Shown piece by piece: positions 1 to 6,962 of a DNA stretch of 9,210 bases. Source of the DNA: JBHIFB01 sp046760905 (GTDB lineage Bacteria; Gemmatimonadota; CAZMKB01). The stretch lies in the NCBI GenBank assembly GCA_046760905.1, contig JBHIFB010000127.1, positions 1 to 9,210 on the forward strand, in the 5' to 3' direction. The notes beneath the pieces were generated by a model. It had not been told where the DNA came from. It did not search any database and worked only from the letters and a program-made list of their open reading frames with translations. Made by a program: the position numbers and the translations under genes. Every line of letters begins with the position of its first letter. The stretch's first letter is position 1.

Positions 1-133
1 GTGGCTGCTCTATTTAGGCAGCCAGTGCCAAGTTAGAGTTGGCAGTTAGTTTTTTCCCAGCAGTTTAACGAGGCACCGGGACCTCGGCATGCATCTTCTG
101 CCCCCAATACCCCCGTCGAATCCTTTCGCCCCC
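1..133 (-). ncRNA. ssrA: tmRNA (transfer-messenger RNA), 5' part, cut by the left window edge
   Basis: Rescues stalled ribosomes: it acts as an alanine tRNA, then supplies a short mRNA whose product marks the nascent chain for proteolysis. Read on the minus strand from 133, the RNA opens with GGGGGCGAAAGGATTCGACG, the characteristic tmRNA start: a seven-base acceptor strand (133-127) followed by the D-loop-like GGATTCGACGGGGG. Next comes a segment resembling the first pseudoknot of many tmRNAs, with CGAGG pairing to CCTCG just before GTTAAA. The tag frame follows at 43-14, and its end lies in a hairpin (TGGCTGC at 24-18 in RNA sense paired with GCAGCCA at 8-2). The acceptor strand precedes the tag, so this is the standard one-piece form, not the permuted two-piece form. 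The remaining pseudoknots and the 3' acceptor and T-arm must lie beyond position 1. The 5' end at 133 is the expected RNase P cleavage site. Confidence 0.95.
14..43 (-). other. tmRNA tag reading frame, peptide ANSNLALAA then stop
   Basis: The codons GCC AAC TCT AAC TTG GCA CTG GCT GCC TAA encode ANSNLALAA. With the alanine delivered by the tRNA-like domain, the added tag would be A-ANSNLALAA. The ending LAA is the canonical ClpXP/ClpAP degron, and resume codon GCC followed by AAC matches the GCA-AAC start of the E. coli tag. The six bases before the resume codon (CTAACT) occupy the place of the E. coli ATAGTC element that sets the frame. The same frame is open further upstream from a GGG codon (GKKLT before the tag), so a longer 14-residue tag starting with glycine is formally possible. 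The alignment to E. coli favours the GCC resume codon. Confidence 0.85.
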
Positions 134-141
134 TAAACAAT

Positions 142-170
142 AATATAGCTATAATGGCGGAATAAGTCAA
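142..170 (-). promoter_or_regulatory. Sigma-70-type promoter for tmRNA
   Basis: On the minus strand TTGACT (170-165) and TATATT (147-142) are separated by 17 bases. They match the -35 and -10 consensus at five of six positions each. The predicted start falls at about 135, one or two bases before the mature tmRNA 5' end. The -35 box lies 11 bases after the mutase stop codon, so tmRNA appears to have its own promoter and need not depend on the metabolic operon. No convincing terminator separates the two, so read-through from the mutase gene is possible. Confidence 0.75.
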
Positions 171-181
171 AGCAGGCCCTG

Positions 182-1810
182 CTACGAGCGGTAGCCGGTG
201 GGCTTGTATGTACCGAAAACTTCCCTCATCGCATCACTTATCTCTCCTACCGTAGCCAGGCACCTCACCGCCTCGATGATACTTTGCATCATGTTCTCAT
301 CTCCCGATGCCGCCTCCCTCACCCGTTCAAGAGTCTGGCTGACACTTTTACCGTCCCGCTTCTTCCTGATCTCACCGAGACGTCTGATCTGTTCGGCCCT
401 CACTTCATCCCTCACCTTTAAAATTCCCTTACCAGCTTTCCCTCCACCCGGGCCGGCACAATCACCAGGTTCCTGAAACAGGTTAACTCCCACAACCGGG
501 TTTTCCCCCGACTCGATTCCCCTGTTATACTCATACGCACTCCTGTGGATTTCATTCTGGAAATAGCCCTCCTCGACGGCCTTCACAGCTCCTCCCATGT
601 TCTCCACCTTCTCTAAGTATGCGCGAGCCCCTTCTTCGAGCCTATCCGTGAGGTTCTCAACGAAAAAGGATCCTGCGAGTGGATCGACCGTTTCCGGAAC
701 ACCCGTCTCATAGGCAAGTATCTGCTGTGTCCTTAGCGCGAGTTTCACCGCATCTTCCCCGGGCAGAGCCAGCGCCTCATCCCACGAATTTGTATGAAGC
801 GACTGGGTTCCGCCCAGAACAGACGAGAGCGCCTGAAGCGTCACCCGCACTACATTATTGATCGCCTCCTGGGCGGTGAGGGTGGACCCGCATGTCTGGG
901 TGTGAAATCTGAGCCTGCATGATTCATCGTCCCTGGCGCCGAATTTGTCTCTGACGATATGCGCCCAGAGCCTGCGCGCCGCCCTGAACTTCGCCACCTC
1001 TTCGAAGAAGTTATTGTGTGATCCGAAGAAGAAAGAAACCCTCTTCGCGAACGAGTCGACTGCGAGTCCCCTCTCGGTCGCTTTCCTGAAATATTCTATG
1101 CCGTCGGCGAGGGTGAACGCTATCTCCTGGACGGCAGTCGCACCGGCTTCTCTCATGTGATATCCGCTCACCGAGATCGTGTTCCAGGATAGCTTCTGGT
1201 TGTAACAGAACTCCATGACATCAACAACGAGCCGGAGCGAGGCGGCGGGAGGGTAGATGTATGTACCGCGGGCAATATATTCTTTCAGAATGTCATTCTG
1301 GACCGTTCCTCTCAGCTTCCGCCACTCTACTCCCATCTCCTCGGCGAGCACCAGGTAAAGGGCAAGGAGTATCGGTGCTGTGGCGTTGATGGTCATAGAG
1401 GTACTCACCTCATCGAGAGGTATCCCGCGGAAAAGTGTCCGCATATCCTCGAGCGTGTCTATGGCCACACCGACCTTGCCAACCTCTCCCAGAGCCTTGG
1501 GATCATCCGAATCAAGGCCCATCTGGGTTGGTAGGTCGAATGCCACAGAGAGGCCCGTCTGGCCCCTCTCTAAGAGGAACCGGTACCTCTCGTTCGTCTC
1601 GCGGGCAGTACCGAAACCTGCGTACTGCCTCATGGTCCAGAGCCGCCTTCGGTACATTTCAGCGTGGATGCCTCTTGTGAAGGGGAATCTTCCCGGCTCA
1701 CCCAGCCTCGAGGAAATATCGTTACCCCAGGCATCTTCCATACCGTAACAAATCTTGACAGGGATGCCGGATGAGGTCTTCTTCTCTTTCTCTTTCCTCT
1801 TGCCGGACAT
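182..1810 (-). CDS. Methylmalonyl-CoA mutase large (catalytic) subunit, without B12-binding domain
   Basis: Catalyses the adenosylcobalamin-dependent radical rearrangement between (R)-methylmalonyl-CoA and succinyl-CoA in the cytoplasm. The 542 residues cover the TIM-barrel catalytic domain and stop where a fused cobalamin domain would begin, so a separate small subunit is needed; none is in this window. Signature stretches include QYAGFG (residues 62-67), GLSVAFDLPTQ (86-96), VQNDILKEYIARGTY (170-184), SGYHMREAGAT (215-225) and GGTQSLHTN (333-341). Tyr63 and Arg181 align with the two residues that bind the substrate carboxylate in known methylmalonyl-CoA mutases (Tyr89 and Arg207 in the Propionibacterium enzyme). 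Isobutyryl-CoA mutases carry Phe and Gln there. His218 corresponds to the conserved active-site His. The frame also opens from TTG at 1852, but ATG at 1810 follows GAGAGGAG by 12 bases and gives a more usual N-terminus. A Gly/Pro-rich loop at about 447-461 looks like an insertion. It lies 113 bases after the carrier gene, in the same operon. Confidence 0.93.
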   Translation of the reverse strand: MSGKRKEKEKKTSSGIPVKICYGMEDAWGNDISSRLGEPGRFPFTRGIHAEMYRRRLWTMRQYAGFGTARETNERYRFLLERGQTGLSVAFDLPTQMGLDSDDPKALGEVGKVGVAIDTLEDMRTLFRGIPLDEVSTSMTINATAPILLALYLVLAEEMGVEWRKLRGTVQNDILKEYIARGTYIYPPAASLRLVVDVMEFCYNQKLSWNTISVSGYHMREAGATAVQEIAFTLADGIEYFRKATERGLAVDSFAKRVSFFFGSHNNFFEEVAKFRAARRLWAHIVRDKFGARDDESCRLRFHTQTCGSTLTAQEAINNVVRVTLQALSSVLGGTQSLHTNSWDEALALPGEDAVKLALRTQQILAYETGVPETVDPLAGSFFVENLTDRLEEGARAYLEKVENMGGAVKAVEEGYFQNEIHRSAYEYNRGIESGENPVVGVNLFQEPGDCAGPGGGKAGKGILKVRDEVRAEQIRRLGEIRKKRDGKSVSQTLERVREAASGDENMMQSIIEAVRCLATVGEISDAMREVFGTYKPTGYRS

Positions 1811-1923
1811 TTTCCTGGATGGCTCCTCTCTAATAAAACCTTGTCTTGTCAACCAAAATGGACTCGGCTCTTTTTCACAAATCCCTTAACGGCAACAAAA
1901 GGAAGCTGTTCCAATTATTGGCG

Positions 1924-2430
1924 CTACTCTATAACTATGAGAAGCTGGTTCTGATCTACCTTCTGCCCCTCCCTGACAAGCACCTCCTTCACAACACCGC
2001 TATCAGCCGCCCTCAGCTCGTTCTCCATTTTCATAGCTTCGACTATCACGATCCCCTGCCCCTTCTGGACCTGCTGCCCTTCCTTCACCTCCACATCTAC
2101 CACAAGGCCCGGCATCGGGGCATGGACATCCTTCTTCCTTCTCTCCTTCTTCTTTCTGAGACCGAGTCTCTCAAGCTCTTTCCTCTTCTCACCTATCACC
2201 TCGAAACGGTATGTCCCCCGAAGGGTCTCCACATCTACAAGCTCACCGTCTACCGATGCGTTGAGAAGATAAGATTTGTTGTTGATGAGAAGGTGGATGT
2301 AAGGCTTGAACGAATTCTTCGAGACACAGACTCTGTAACTCTCACCACCCCGGCTCACTATGAGCGTGTCAGCATCCCACTGGACCTCGAATAGCTCCTC
2401 ACCTCCATCCGTTTGCACATAATATTTCAC
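1924..2430 (-). CDS. Biotin carboxyl carrier protein subunit with N-terminal BT-like region
   Basis: Carries the biotin that shuttles carboxyl groups from biotin carboxylase to the carboxyltransferase. The C-terminal half is a biotinyl/lipoyl domain (about residues 101-168) with the motif EAMKMEN. Lys134 is the expected biotinylation site, 34 residues before the C-terminus as is usual. HAPMPG (103-108) opens the domain. Residues 1-90, rich in beta-type sequence, resemble the BT region that links biotin carboxylase and carrier domains in propionyl-CoA carboxylase alpha chains, followed by a Lys/Arg-rich linker (about 82-100). I place the start at GTG 2430: GGAGG lies five bases upstream and the start overlaps the preceding stop as GTGA. 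The frame could also begin at GTG 2469, which has no good ribosome site. Coupled translation with the upstream biotin carboxylase is likely. Confidence 0.93.
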   Translation of the reverse strand: MKYYVQTDGGEELFEVQWDADTLIVSRGGESYRVCVSKNSFKPYIHLLINNKSYLLNASVDGELVDVETLRGTYRFEVIGEKRKELERLGLRKKKERRKKDVHAPMPGLVVDVEVKEGQQVQKGQGIVIVEAMKMENELRAADSGVVKEVLVREGQKVDQNQLLIVIE

Positions 2431-3983
2431 GAAAGCCTCCGGTGTGGCTTTCTTCTGAGCATCGACCACTGCTTCTCTCTCATGGTACCTTCCTCATAAG
2501 ACTTTCTCCTCCACGATGTGTGGGTGTATGATCCAGCTTCCCTCACAGGCCTTACAACCTCCGCCTCTCTGGCCCTTGCAACGATGGCCCCGAGCATGGC
2601 TGCGAGACGGGTGTCACTCTCACCGGGCATCCGTATGAGATCCCCCTTACGAGAGAGAAACGAGGTGTCATAGCTGCCATCTATGAATTCCGAATCGTTC
2701 ATCACGAGCAGATGAAAGGGGACAGTAGTTTTTATACCAGTGATCCTGAATTCCGATAGCGCCCTCTTCATCCGCTCGATCGCCTCCTTCCTGGTCTGAG
2801 CCCACACGACGAGCTTGGCGATCAGCGGATCGTAGAATAGAGTCACTTCGCTTCCCACCGACACCCCGGAATCGACTCGTACCCAGGGGCCACCAGGGAG
2901 CTCGTAGGCTGTGATTTTCCCCGCAGAGGGAAGGAAATCGTTGAACGGATCCTCGCTCGAGATCCTGCACTCTATGGACCAGCCTCTCGGTTTTATCGAG
3001 CGGAACCGCTCGGGTATCTCTTCACCAGCGGCTATCGCGATCTGCCAGTAGACTAGATCAGTGCCGGTCACGAATTCCGTGACAGGATGCTCTACCTGGA
3101 GTCTTGTATTCATTTCGAGAAAGAAGTATTTCCCATCTTTATCCAGAAGGAATTCCACCGTTCCCGCATTCTCGTAGCGCGCTGCCCGGGCAGCCTCCCT
3201 TGCCGCATTACCCATCTTCTCCCTCATAGCAGGTGTCAGAGCCGGGGAAGGCGCTTCTTCTATGAGCTTCTGATGCCTCCGCTGTATAGAACACTCTCGC
3301 TCGCATAGATGAATCACATTTCCCTGGCTGTCTGCGACGACCTGGAACTCGACGTGCCTCGGCCTCTCGAGATACTTCTCTATATATATCCTGTCATCAC
3401 CGAAGGCCTTCCTCGATTCACTCTGAGAGGCTCGGAATGCAGATTTGATTTCCTTCAGATCATGAACTATCCTCATCCCCTTCCCTCCACCACCCGCAAC
3501 AGGTTTGAGGAACAAAGGACAGCCTATCCTCCTCGCCCAGTTCCGTGCCTCCTCCTCCGTCCTGACTCCCTCTCTCGTGCCCGGGATCACCGCGATCCCG
3601 CTTTCAGCTATTCTACGCCGCGCAGCTGCCTTATCTCCTAGAAGTCCTATGGCTTTCGAGGATGGTCCTATAAACACAAAGCCGCTCTGCTCGCATATCC
3701 TGGCAAAGGTCGGGTTCTCGGCGAGGAAACCGTATCCCGGATGTATCGCCCTCACTCCGGATTTAGCGGCGATGTTCAGTATGTTTTCCATGTTGAGGTA
3801 GCTTTCCTCCGATGGAGGCGAACCAACGTTGTATGCTTCGTCAGACTCCCATACGTGAGGTGAATCCCTGTCGACATCGGAATAGATGGCCACGGACTTG
3901 ATCCCCATCTCCCTGAGAGTCCTCATGATCCTGATAGCGATCTCGCTCCGGTTTGCTACCAGCACCTTATCGAAATACGGCAT
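2427..3983 (-). CDS. Biotin carboxylase subunit of acyl-CoA (probably propionyl-CoA) carboxylase
   Basis: ATP-dependent carboxylation of the biotin on the carrier subunit with bicarbonate. Domain order is typical: N-terminal preATP-grasp domain (about 1-115), ATP-grasp (about 116-320) and the C-terminal biotin carboxylase domain (about 335-442). All main active-site residues of the E. coli enzyme have counterparts: Lys118, Lys160, the glycine-rich loop GGGGKGMR (164-171), His210, Lys239, Glu277, Glu290, Asn292, Arg294, Glu298 and Arg340. The usual N-terminal motif ANRGEIA reads ANRSEIA here (Ser13). About 75 residues extend past the usual end of AccC at roughly 445, as in PccA-type chains, and end in a basic tail. 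ATG 3983 is preceded by AAAGGTG four bases upstream. The carboxyltransferase gene lies 77 bases upstream, and the stop overlaps the carrier start. The partners argue for propionyl-CoA rather than acetyl-CoA carboxylase. Confidence 0.95.
   Translation of the reverse strand: MPYFDKVLVANRSEIAIRIMRTLREMGIKSVAIYSDVDRDSPHVWESDEAYNVGSPPSEESYLNMENILNIAAKSGVRAIHPGYGFLAENPTFARICEQSGFVFIGPSSKAIGLLGDKAAARRRIAESGIAVIPGTREGVRTEEEARNWARRIGCPLFLKPVAGGGGKGMRIVHDLKEIKSAFRASQSESRKAFGDDRIYIEKYLERPRHVEFQVVADSQGNVIHLCERECSIQRRHQKLIEEAPSPALTPAMREKMGNAAREAARAARYENAGTVEFLLDKDGKYFFLEMNTRLQVEHPVTEFVTGTDLVYWQIAIAAGEEIPERFRSIKPRGWSIECRISSEDPFNDFLPSAGKITAYELPGGPWVRVDSGVSVGSEVTLFYDPLIAKLVVWAQTRKEAIERMKRALSEFRITGIKTTVPFHLLVMNDSEFIDGSYDTSFLSRKGDLIRMPGESDTRLAAMLGAIVARAREAEVVRPVREAGSYTHTSWRRKSYEEGTMREKQWSMLRRKPHRRLS
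2436..2440 (-). promoter_or_regulatory. Ribosome binding site setting the biotin carrier start
   Basis: GGAGG on the minus strand stands five bases before GTG at 2430. It lies inside the last codons of the biotin carboxylase gene, and the GTG shares two bases with that gene's TGA stop. This geometry supports termination-reinitiation coupling. It is the reason for preferring the 168-residue product over the 181-residue one. Confidence 0.7.
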
Positions 3984-4016
3984 AATGCACCTTTCAGCTC
4001 GTTATATCGGCCCGCT

Positions 4017-4060
4017 CGTTCACACCAGTGACCAAACATTGTAAGGATTCACAATGAACG
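4017..4060 (-). other. Possible small RNA structure between carboxyltransferase and biotin carboxylase genes
   Basis: In the intercistronic RNA, CGTT (4060-4057) can pair with AACG (4020-4017). This would enclose two hairpins: CATTGT/ACAATG (4056-4051 with 4042-4037, eight-base loop) and TCAC/GTGA with a four-base loop, which together make a three-way junction. No T-run follows, so it is not an intrinsic terminator. It might influence mRNA stability or relative subunit expression. The stems are short, and the fold could be chance. Confidence 0.25.
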
Positions 4061-5611
4061 CTACAATGGGATATTGCCGTGTTTCTTTGGAGGGTTTGAA
4101 TCCCTCTTGTCCTTCAGCATCTCGAGTCCCTTTATCAGGTGCCGTCTCGTCTCCCTCGGATCGATCACGGCATCGATGAATCCCCTCGCAGCGGCTATAT
4201 ATGGATTTGCGAATGTCTCCCTGAACTCCTCTTCCTTCCGCCTCAGTGTCTGTTCCGGTTCGCTCGATGCCTCTATCTCCTTCTTGAAGATGATCTCTGC
4301 AGCACCCTTCGGACCCATGACCGCGATCTCGGCACTCGGCCAGGCGAAGTTGAGATCCCCCCTTATGTGTTTTGAATTCATAACATCATAAGCCCCACCG
4401 TAAGCCTTCCTCAAAACAACGGTCATCTTCGGTACAGTCGCTTCACAGTAAGCGTAGAGCAACTTGGCGCCATGCTTGATGATTCCGCCGAACTCCTGTG
4501 CCGTGCCCGGCAGAAAACCCGGCACATCCTCGAACGTCACAAGCGGAATGTTGAACGCATCGCAGAAGCGTATGAACCGTGCACCTTTCAGAGAAGAATT
4601 GATGTCGAGCACGCCTGCAAGAACTGCCGGCTGGTTTGCTATGACTCCTACGGAGTGTCCTCCGAGTCTCGCAAAGCCGATGACGATATTGGCGGCGTAA
4701 TCAGGCTGGATCTCCAAGAACTCACCACCGTCAATGACCATGTCGATTATGCGCTTCACGTCATAAGGCTTGTTGGGATTCTCGGGGACCACATCGAGGA
4801 GTTCCTCCTCCTTCCTCTGTGGGTCATCGGTGGTTTCCTCATACGGCGGCGATTCGAGGTTATTACTCGGAATGAAAGACAAAAGCTTCCTGATCCTTTG
4901 AATACAGTCTTCCTCGTCCTCGCAAGCGAAATGGCAGACCCCGCTTTTAGTGCTGTGCGTGTCGGCACCGCCGAGCTCCTCGAAGGTAACCTCCTCATGA
5001 GTGACAGTTTTCACAACATTAGGCCCTGTGACGAACATGTAACTCAGGTCCTTGACCATGAATATGAAATCGGTGATGGCGGGAGAGTATACCGCACCAC
5101 CGGCACAGGGGCCAAGTATCGCCGAGATCTGCGGGATGACTCCGGAGCAGAGCGTGTTCTTCAGGAATATGTCGGCATACCCGCCGAGGCTCACCACACC
5201 CTCCTGAATTCTTGCCCCGCCGGAATCATTCATTCCGATCACCGGTGCCCCGTTCCTGAGCGCAAGATCCATTATCTTACAGATCTTGGCGGCGTGAGCC
5301 TCTGCCAGGGAGCCGCCGAACACCGTGAAATCCTGACTGAAAACGTACACGAGCCTCCCCTCGATGCTGCCCCATCCTGTGACCACCCCGTCTCCAGGGT
5401 ACACTTTATCCGCCATCCCGAAATCGGTGCACCTGTGAGTTACGAACATGTCTAGTTCGTTGAAACTCCCCGGGTCAAGGAGGAGTTCGATGCGTTCCCG
5501 GGCGGTGAGCTTGCCCTTCTCATGCTGCTGGCGTATCCTATCAGGGCCTCCCCCCTCCATGGCCCGGTTCACGAGTTCATTGAGTTTCTCAAGTTTATCC
5601 TCCATTTTCAT
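4061..5611 (-). CDS. Carboxyltransferase (beta) subunit of propionyl-CoA carboxylase
   Basis: Transfers the carboxyl group from carboxybiotin to an acyl-CoA, most likely propionyl-CoA, giving (S)-methylmalonyl-CoA. The 516 residues span the two crotonase-fold halves of the family at full length. Landmarks are HEKGKLTARERIELLL (30-45), the first oxyanion-hole region GGARIQEG (131-138), CAGGAVYSPA (169-178), PGFLPG (364-369) and GGAYDVM (405-411). Asp409 sits where actinobacterial PccB carries the Asp linked to propionyl preference; I recall this from the family and have not aligned it. Starts are possible at 5644, 5611 and 5605. ATG 5611 has GGAGG eight bases upstream and gives the family-like MKMEDKLEKL N-terminus. 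It overlaps the end of the binding-protein gene by 17 bases, so translation may be coupled. Methylmalonyl-CoA decarboxylase alpha subunits are close relatives, but the adjacent biotin carboxylase favours an ATP-dependent carboxylase. Confidence 0.93.
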   Translation of the reverse strand: MKMEDKLEKLNELVNRAMEGGGPDRIRQQHEKGKLTARERIELLLDPGSFNELDMFVTHRCTDFGMADKVYPGDGVVTGWGSIEGRLVYVFSQDFTVFGGSLAEAHAAKICKIMDLALRNGAPVIGMNDSGGARIQEGVVSLGGYADIFLKNTLCSGVIPQISAILGPCAGGAVYSPAITDFIFMVKDLSYMFVTGPNVVKTVTHEEVTFEELGGADTHSTKSGVCHFACEDEEDCIQRIRKLLSFIPSNNLESPPYEETTDDPQRKEEELLDVVPENPNKPYDVKRIIDMVIDGGEFLEIQPDYAANIVIGFARLGGHSVGVIANQPAVLAGVLDINSSLKGARFIRFCDAFNIPLVTFEDVPGFLPGTAQEFGGIIKHGAKLLYAYCEATVPKMTVVLRKAYGGAYDVMNSKHIRGDLNFAWPSAEIAVMGPKGAAEIIFKKEIEASSEPEQTLRRKEEEFRETFANPYIAAARGFIDAVIDPRETRRHLIKGLEMLKDKRDSNPPKKHGNIPL

Positions 5612-6890
5612 TCCACAACCCTCCATGGGATTTTTGAGTATCATGACTGTTCCTTCGCCCCGTATCGTATTCCAATGACTCTATCTCCCCACCTGAAATC
5701 GTGAAAAGGAATCCCTCCCTCTCTATCCTCCCATCAACCATGCTGTATATTGCCGTGGACCCTTTAAACCTTTTCATTCCCCGGAATGCCTCTAGAAGAG
5801 CCCCCGCTCTATCGCCACCTTCCTCATGTGCTTCCACTATCATCGCCAGGGCATCGTATCCCCAGGCTGCTATGCGTGTCGGCTCCTTCCGGTACAGCCT
5901 GATATAAGATTCGGAAAACCTGTCATAGATTAGCTCCGGTGATTCGGGAAAGAACGAATCAGCGAAGTAGACCCCTTCGACATAGGTCCCACCTTTTCTG
6001 GTCACATCATCATAGTTCCATCCATCCACCCCGAGCAGGACAACTTCATAGAGTCCATAATAAGGAACCTGTGGTGCGATCTGTATGACATCCTCACTCC
6101 TTGCCGGGATGAACAGAGCGTCGGGCCTGTAGAGGGCAATGGTTTTTATCTCGTTTTCGAATGTCTTTTGAGAAGGTGAAAACGATACAACGACCATAAC
6201 GTTCCCCCCCTGTAATTCTACCTCCTCTATGAATGATTCTGTCATTACGTGTCCGTAAAGGTTCCCTGGATAAAGAACCGCAAAGCTGGTGAGATCCAGT
6301 TCACGTGTCGCGAAGCGGGCTATTTTCCTCGAAAGCGATGGGGATGGCATGTTGAGAGAGAATGCGTTTGCAGCAACCTGCGGGAGATCGTAGGCCGAAG
6401 ATGAAGGGCTCAAGACAAGGATGGAATCGGAGGAGAGTGTGAGAGCGGTAGAGACCAATGAAGGAGTTGTTAACGGTCCGACAACCGCGATCACGCCCTC
6501 GTCTTTGAGTCTCTTTGCTATCTCGATAGACCGAACCGATCCGATCCGGTAATTTTCCTCATTGTCGACGAGTTCGAATTCGATCTCCTCCCCGAGCTCA
6601 CTCTTAAACTCATCTCTCGCAATGAGAAGCCCCTCCAGCACAGCCTGCCCAAAACCGGAAAGCTCCCCTGAGAGCGGCAGCACCACACCGATCTTGAGCC
6701 GCGATGGCAGACCACCGGTGGTCTCCACAGCCGGTTGGGCTCTTTTCTCCGGTTCACGCCTGCGTTTCTCTTCGGCCGCGGTGTCCTGGGGATGAGGTTC
6801 CGGGCGCTTTCCATACCTCTTCACGGCTTGGCAGGCAAGACAGAGAAATACGAGCGAGAGAAGGAAAACGGCAAGTGAGTTTTTTTTCAT
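5595..6890 (-). CDS. Type 1 periplasmic ligand-binding lipoprotein (branched-chain amino acid/LppC-like fold)
   Basis: Probably an exported solute-binding or envelope protein; the ligand is unknown. From ATG 6890 the 431-residue product begins with two lysines and a hydrophobic stretch (about residues 6-19) ending LAC, so Cys20 is a likely lipidation site. The lipobox is imperfect because position -3 is Cys. A charged Lys/Arg/Glu/Pro-rich linker (about 25-60) leads to a Peripla_BP_6-like domain from about 65, with LKIGVVLPLSG at the first strand, VIAVVGPLTTP near 135-145 and FAVLYPGNLYG after 200. The frame opens at ATG 6929, 33 bases after S1; ATG 6890 gives a normal signal peptide. Neither start has a recognisable Shine-Dalgarno, which suggests weak translation. 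No permease or ATPase gene is nearby, so it may be an orphan receptor or a penicillin-binding-protein-activator-like lipoprotein rather than part of an uptake system. Confidence 0.85.
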   Translation of the reverse strand: MKKNSLAVFLLSLVFLCLACQAVKRYGKRPEPHPQDTAAEEKRRREPEKRAQPAVETTGGLPSRLKIGVVLPLSGELSGFGQAVLEGLLIARDEFKSELGEEIEFELVDNEENYRIGSVRSIEIAKRLKDEGVIAVVGPLTTPSLVSTALTLSSDSILVLSPSSSAYDLPQVAANAFSLNMPSPSLSRKIARFATRELDLTSFAVLYPGNLYGHVMTESFIEEVELQGGNVMVVVSFSPSQKTFENEIKTIALYRPDALFIPARSEDVIQIAPQVPYYGLYEVVLLGVDGWNYDDVTRKGGTYVEGVYFADSFFPESPELIYDRFSESYIRLYRKEPTRIAAWGYDALAMIVEAHEEGGDRAGALLEAFRGMKRFKGSTAIYSMVDGRIEREGFLFTISGGEIESLEYDTGRRNSHDTQKSHGGLWNENGG

Positions 6891-6962
6891 GAGAGAGAGC
6901 TTTGAGGATGTTTTTGAGGTATCATACATTATGATGAAGAGGGATTTCCTGCGGGCTGCGAG

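Noticed and set aside
26..55. TGCCAA/TTGGCA hairpin followed by six T on the plus strand, resembling an intrinsic terminator.
   Set aside because: These bases are the tag-encoding part of tmRNA on the other strand. The T-run is the A-run before the resume codon, and the stem is only six pairs with a five-base gap.
171..183. Small palindrome AGCAGG-C-CCTGCT-like around the mutase stop, considered as a terminator.
   Set aside because: The stem is about five pairs with a three-base loop and there is no T-run. It is too weak for intrinsic termination.
1847..1852. Perfect TTGACA before the mutase gene, a possible -35 box for an internal promoter.
   Set aside because: No -10-like hexamer lies 16-18 bases downstream; that spacing reaches the AGAGGAG ribosome site.
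1846..2394. Plus-strand open frame of 182 codons opposite the biotin carrier gene.
   Set aside because: The translation is a Leu/His-rich low-complexity mirror of the carrier gene, while the opposite strand holds a clear biotinyl domain.
2427..2469. Programmed frameshift joining biotin carboxylase and carrier into one chain.
   Set aside because: The carrier frame is -1 relative to the upstream gene, but no slippery heptamer is present. GGAGG with a five-base spacer to the GTGA overlap fits reinitiation better.
4472..5455. Long plus-strand open frame of 327 codons.
   Set aside because: It lies entirely antisense to the well-supported carboxyltransferase gene and its translation resembles no protein family. 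Long antisense frames are common opposite such codon use.
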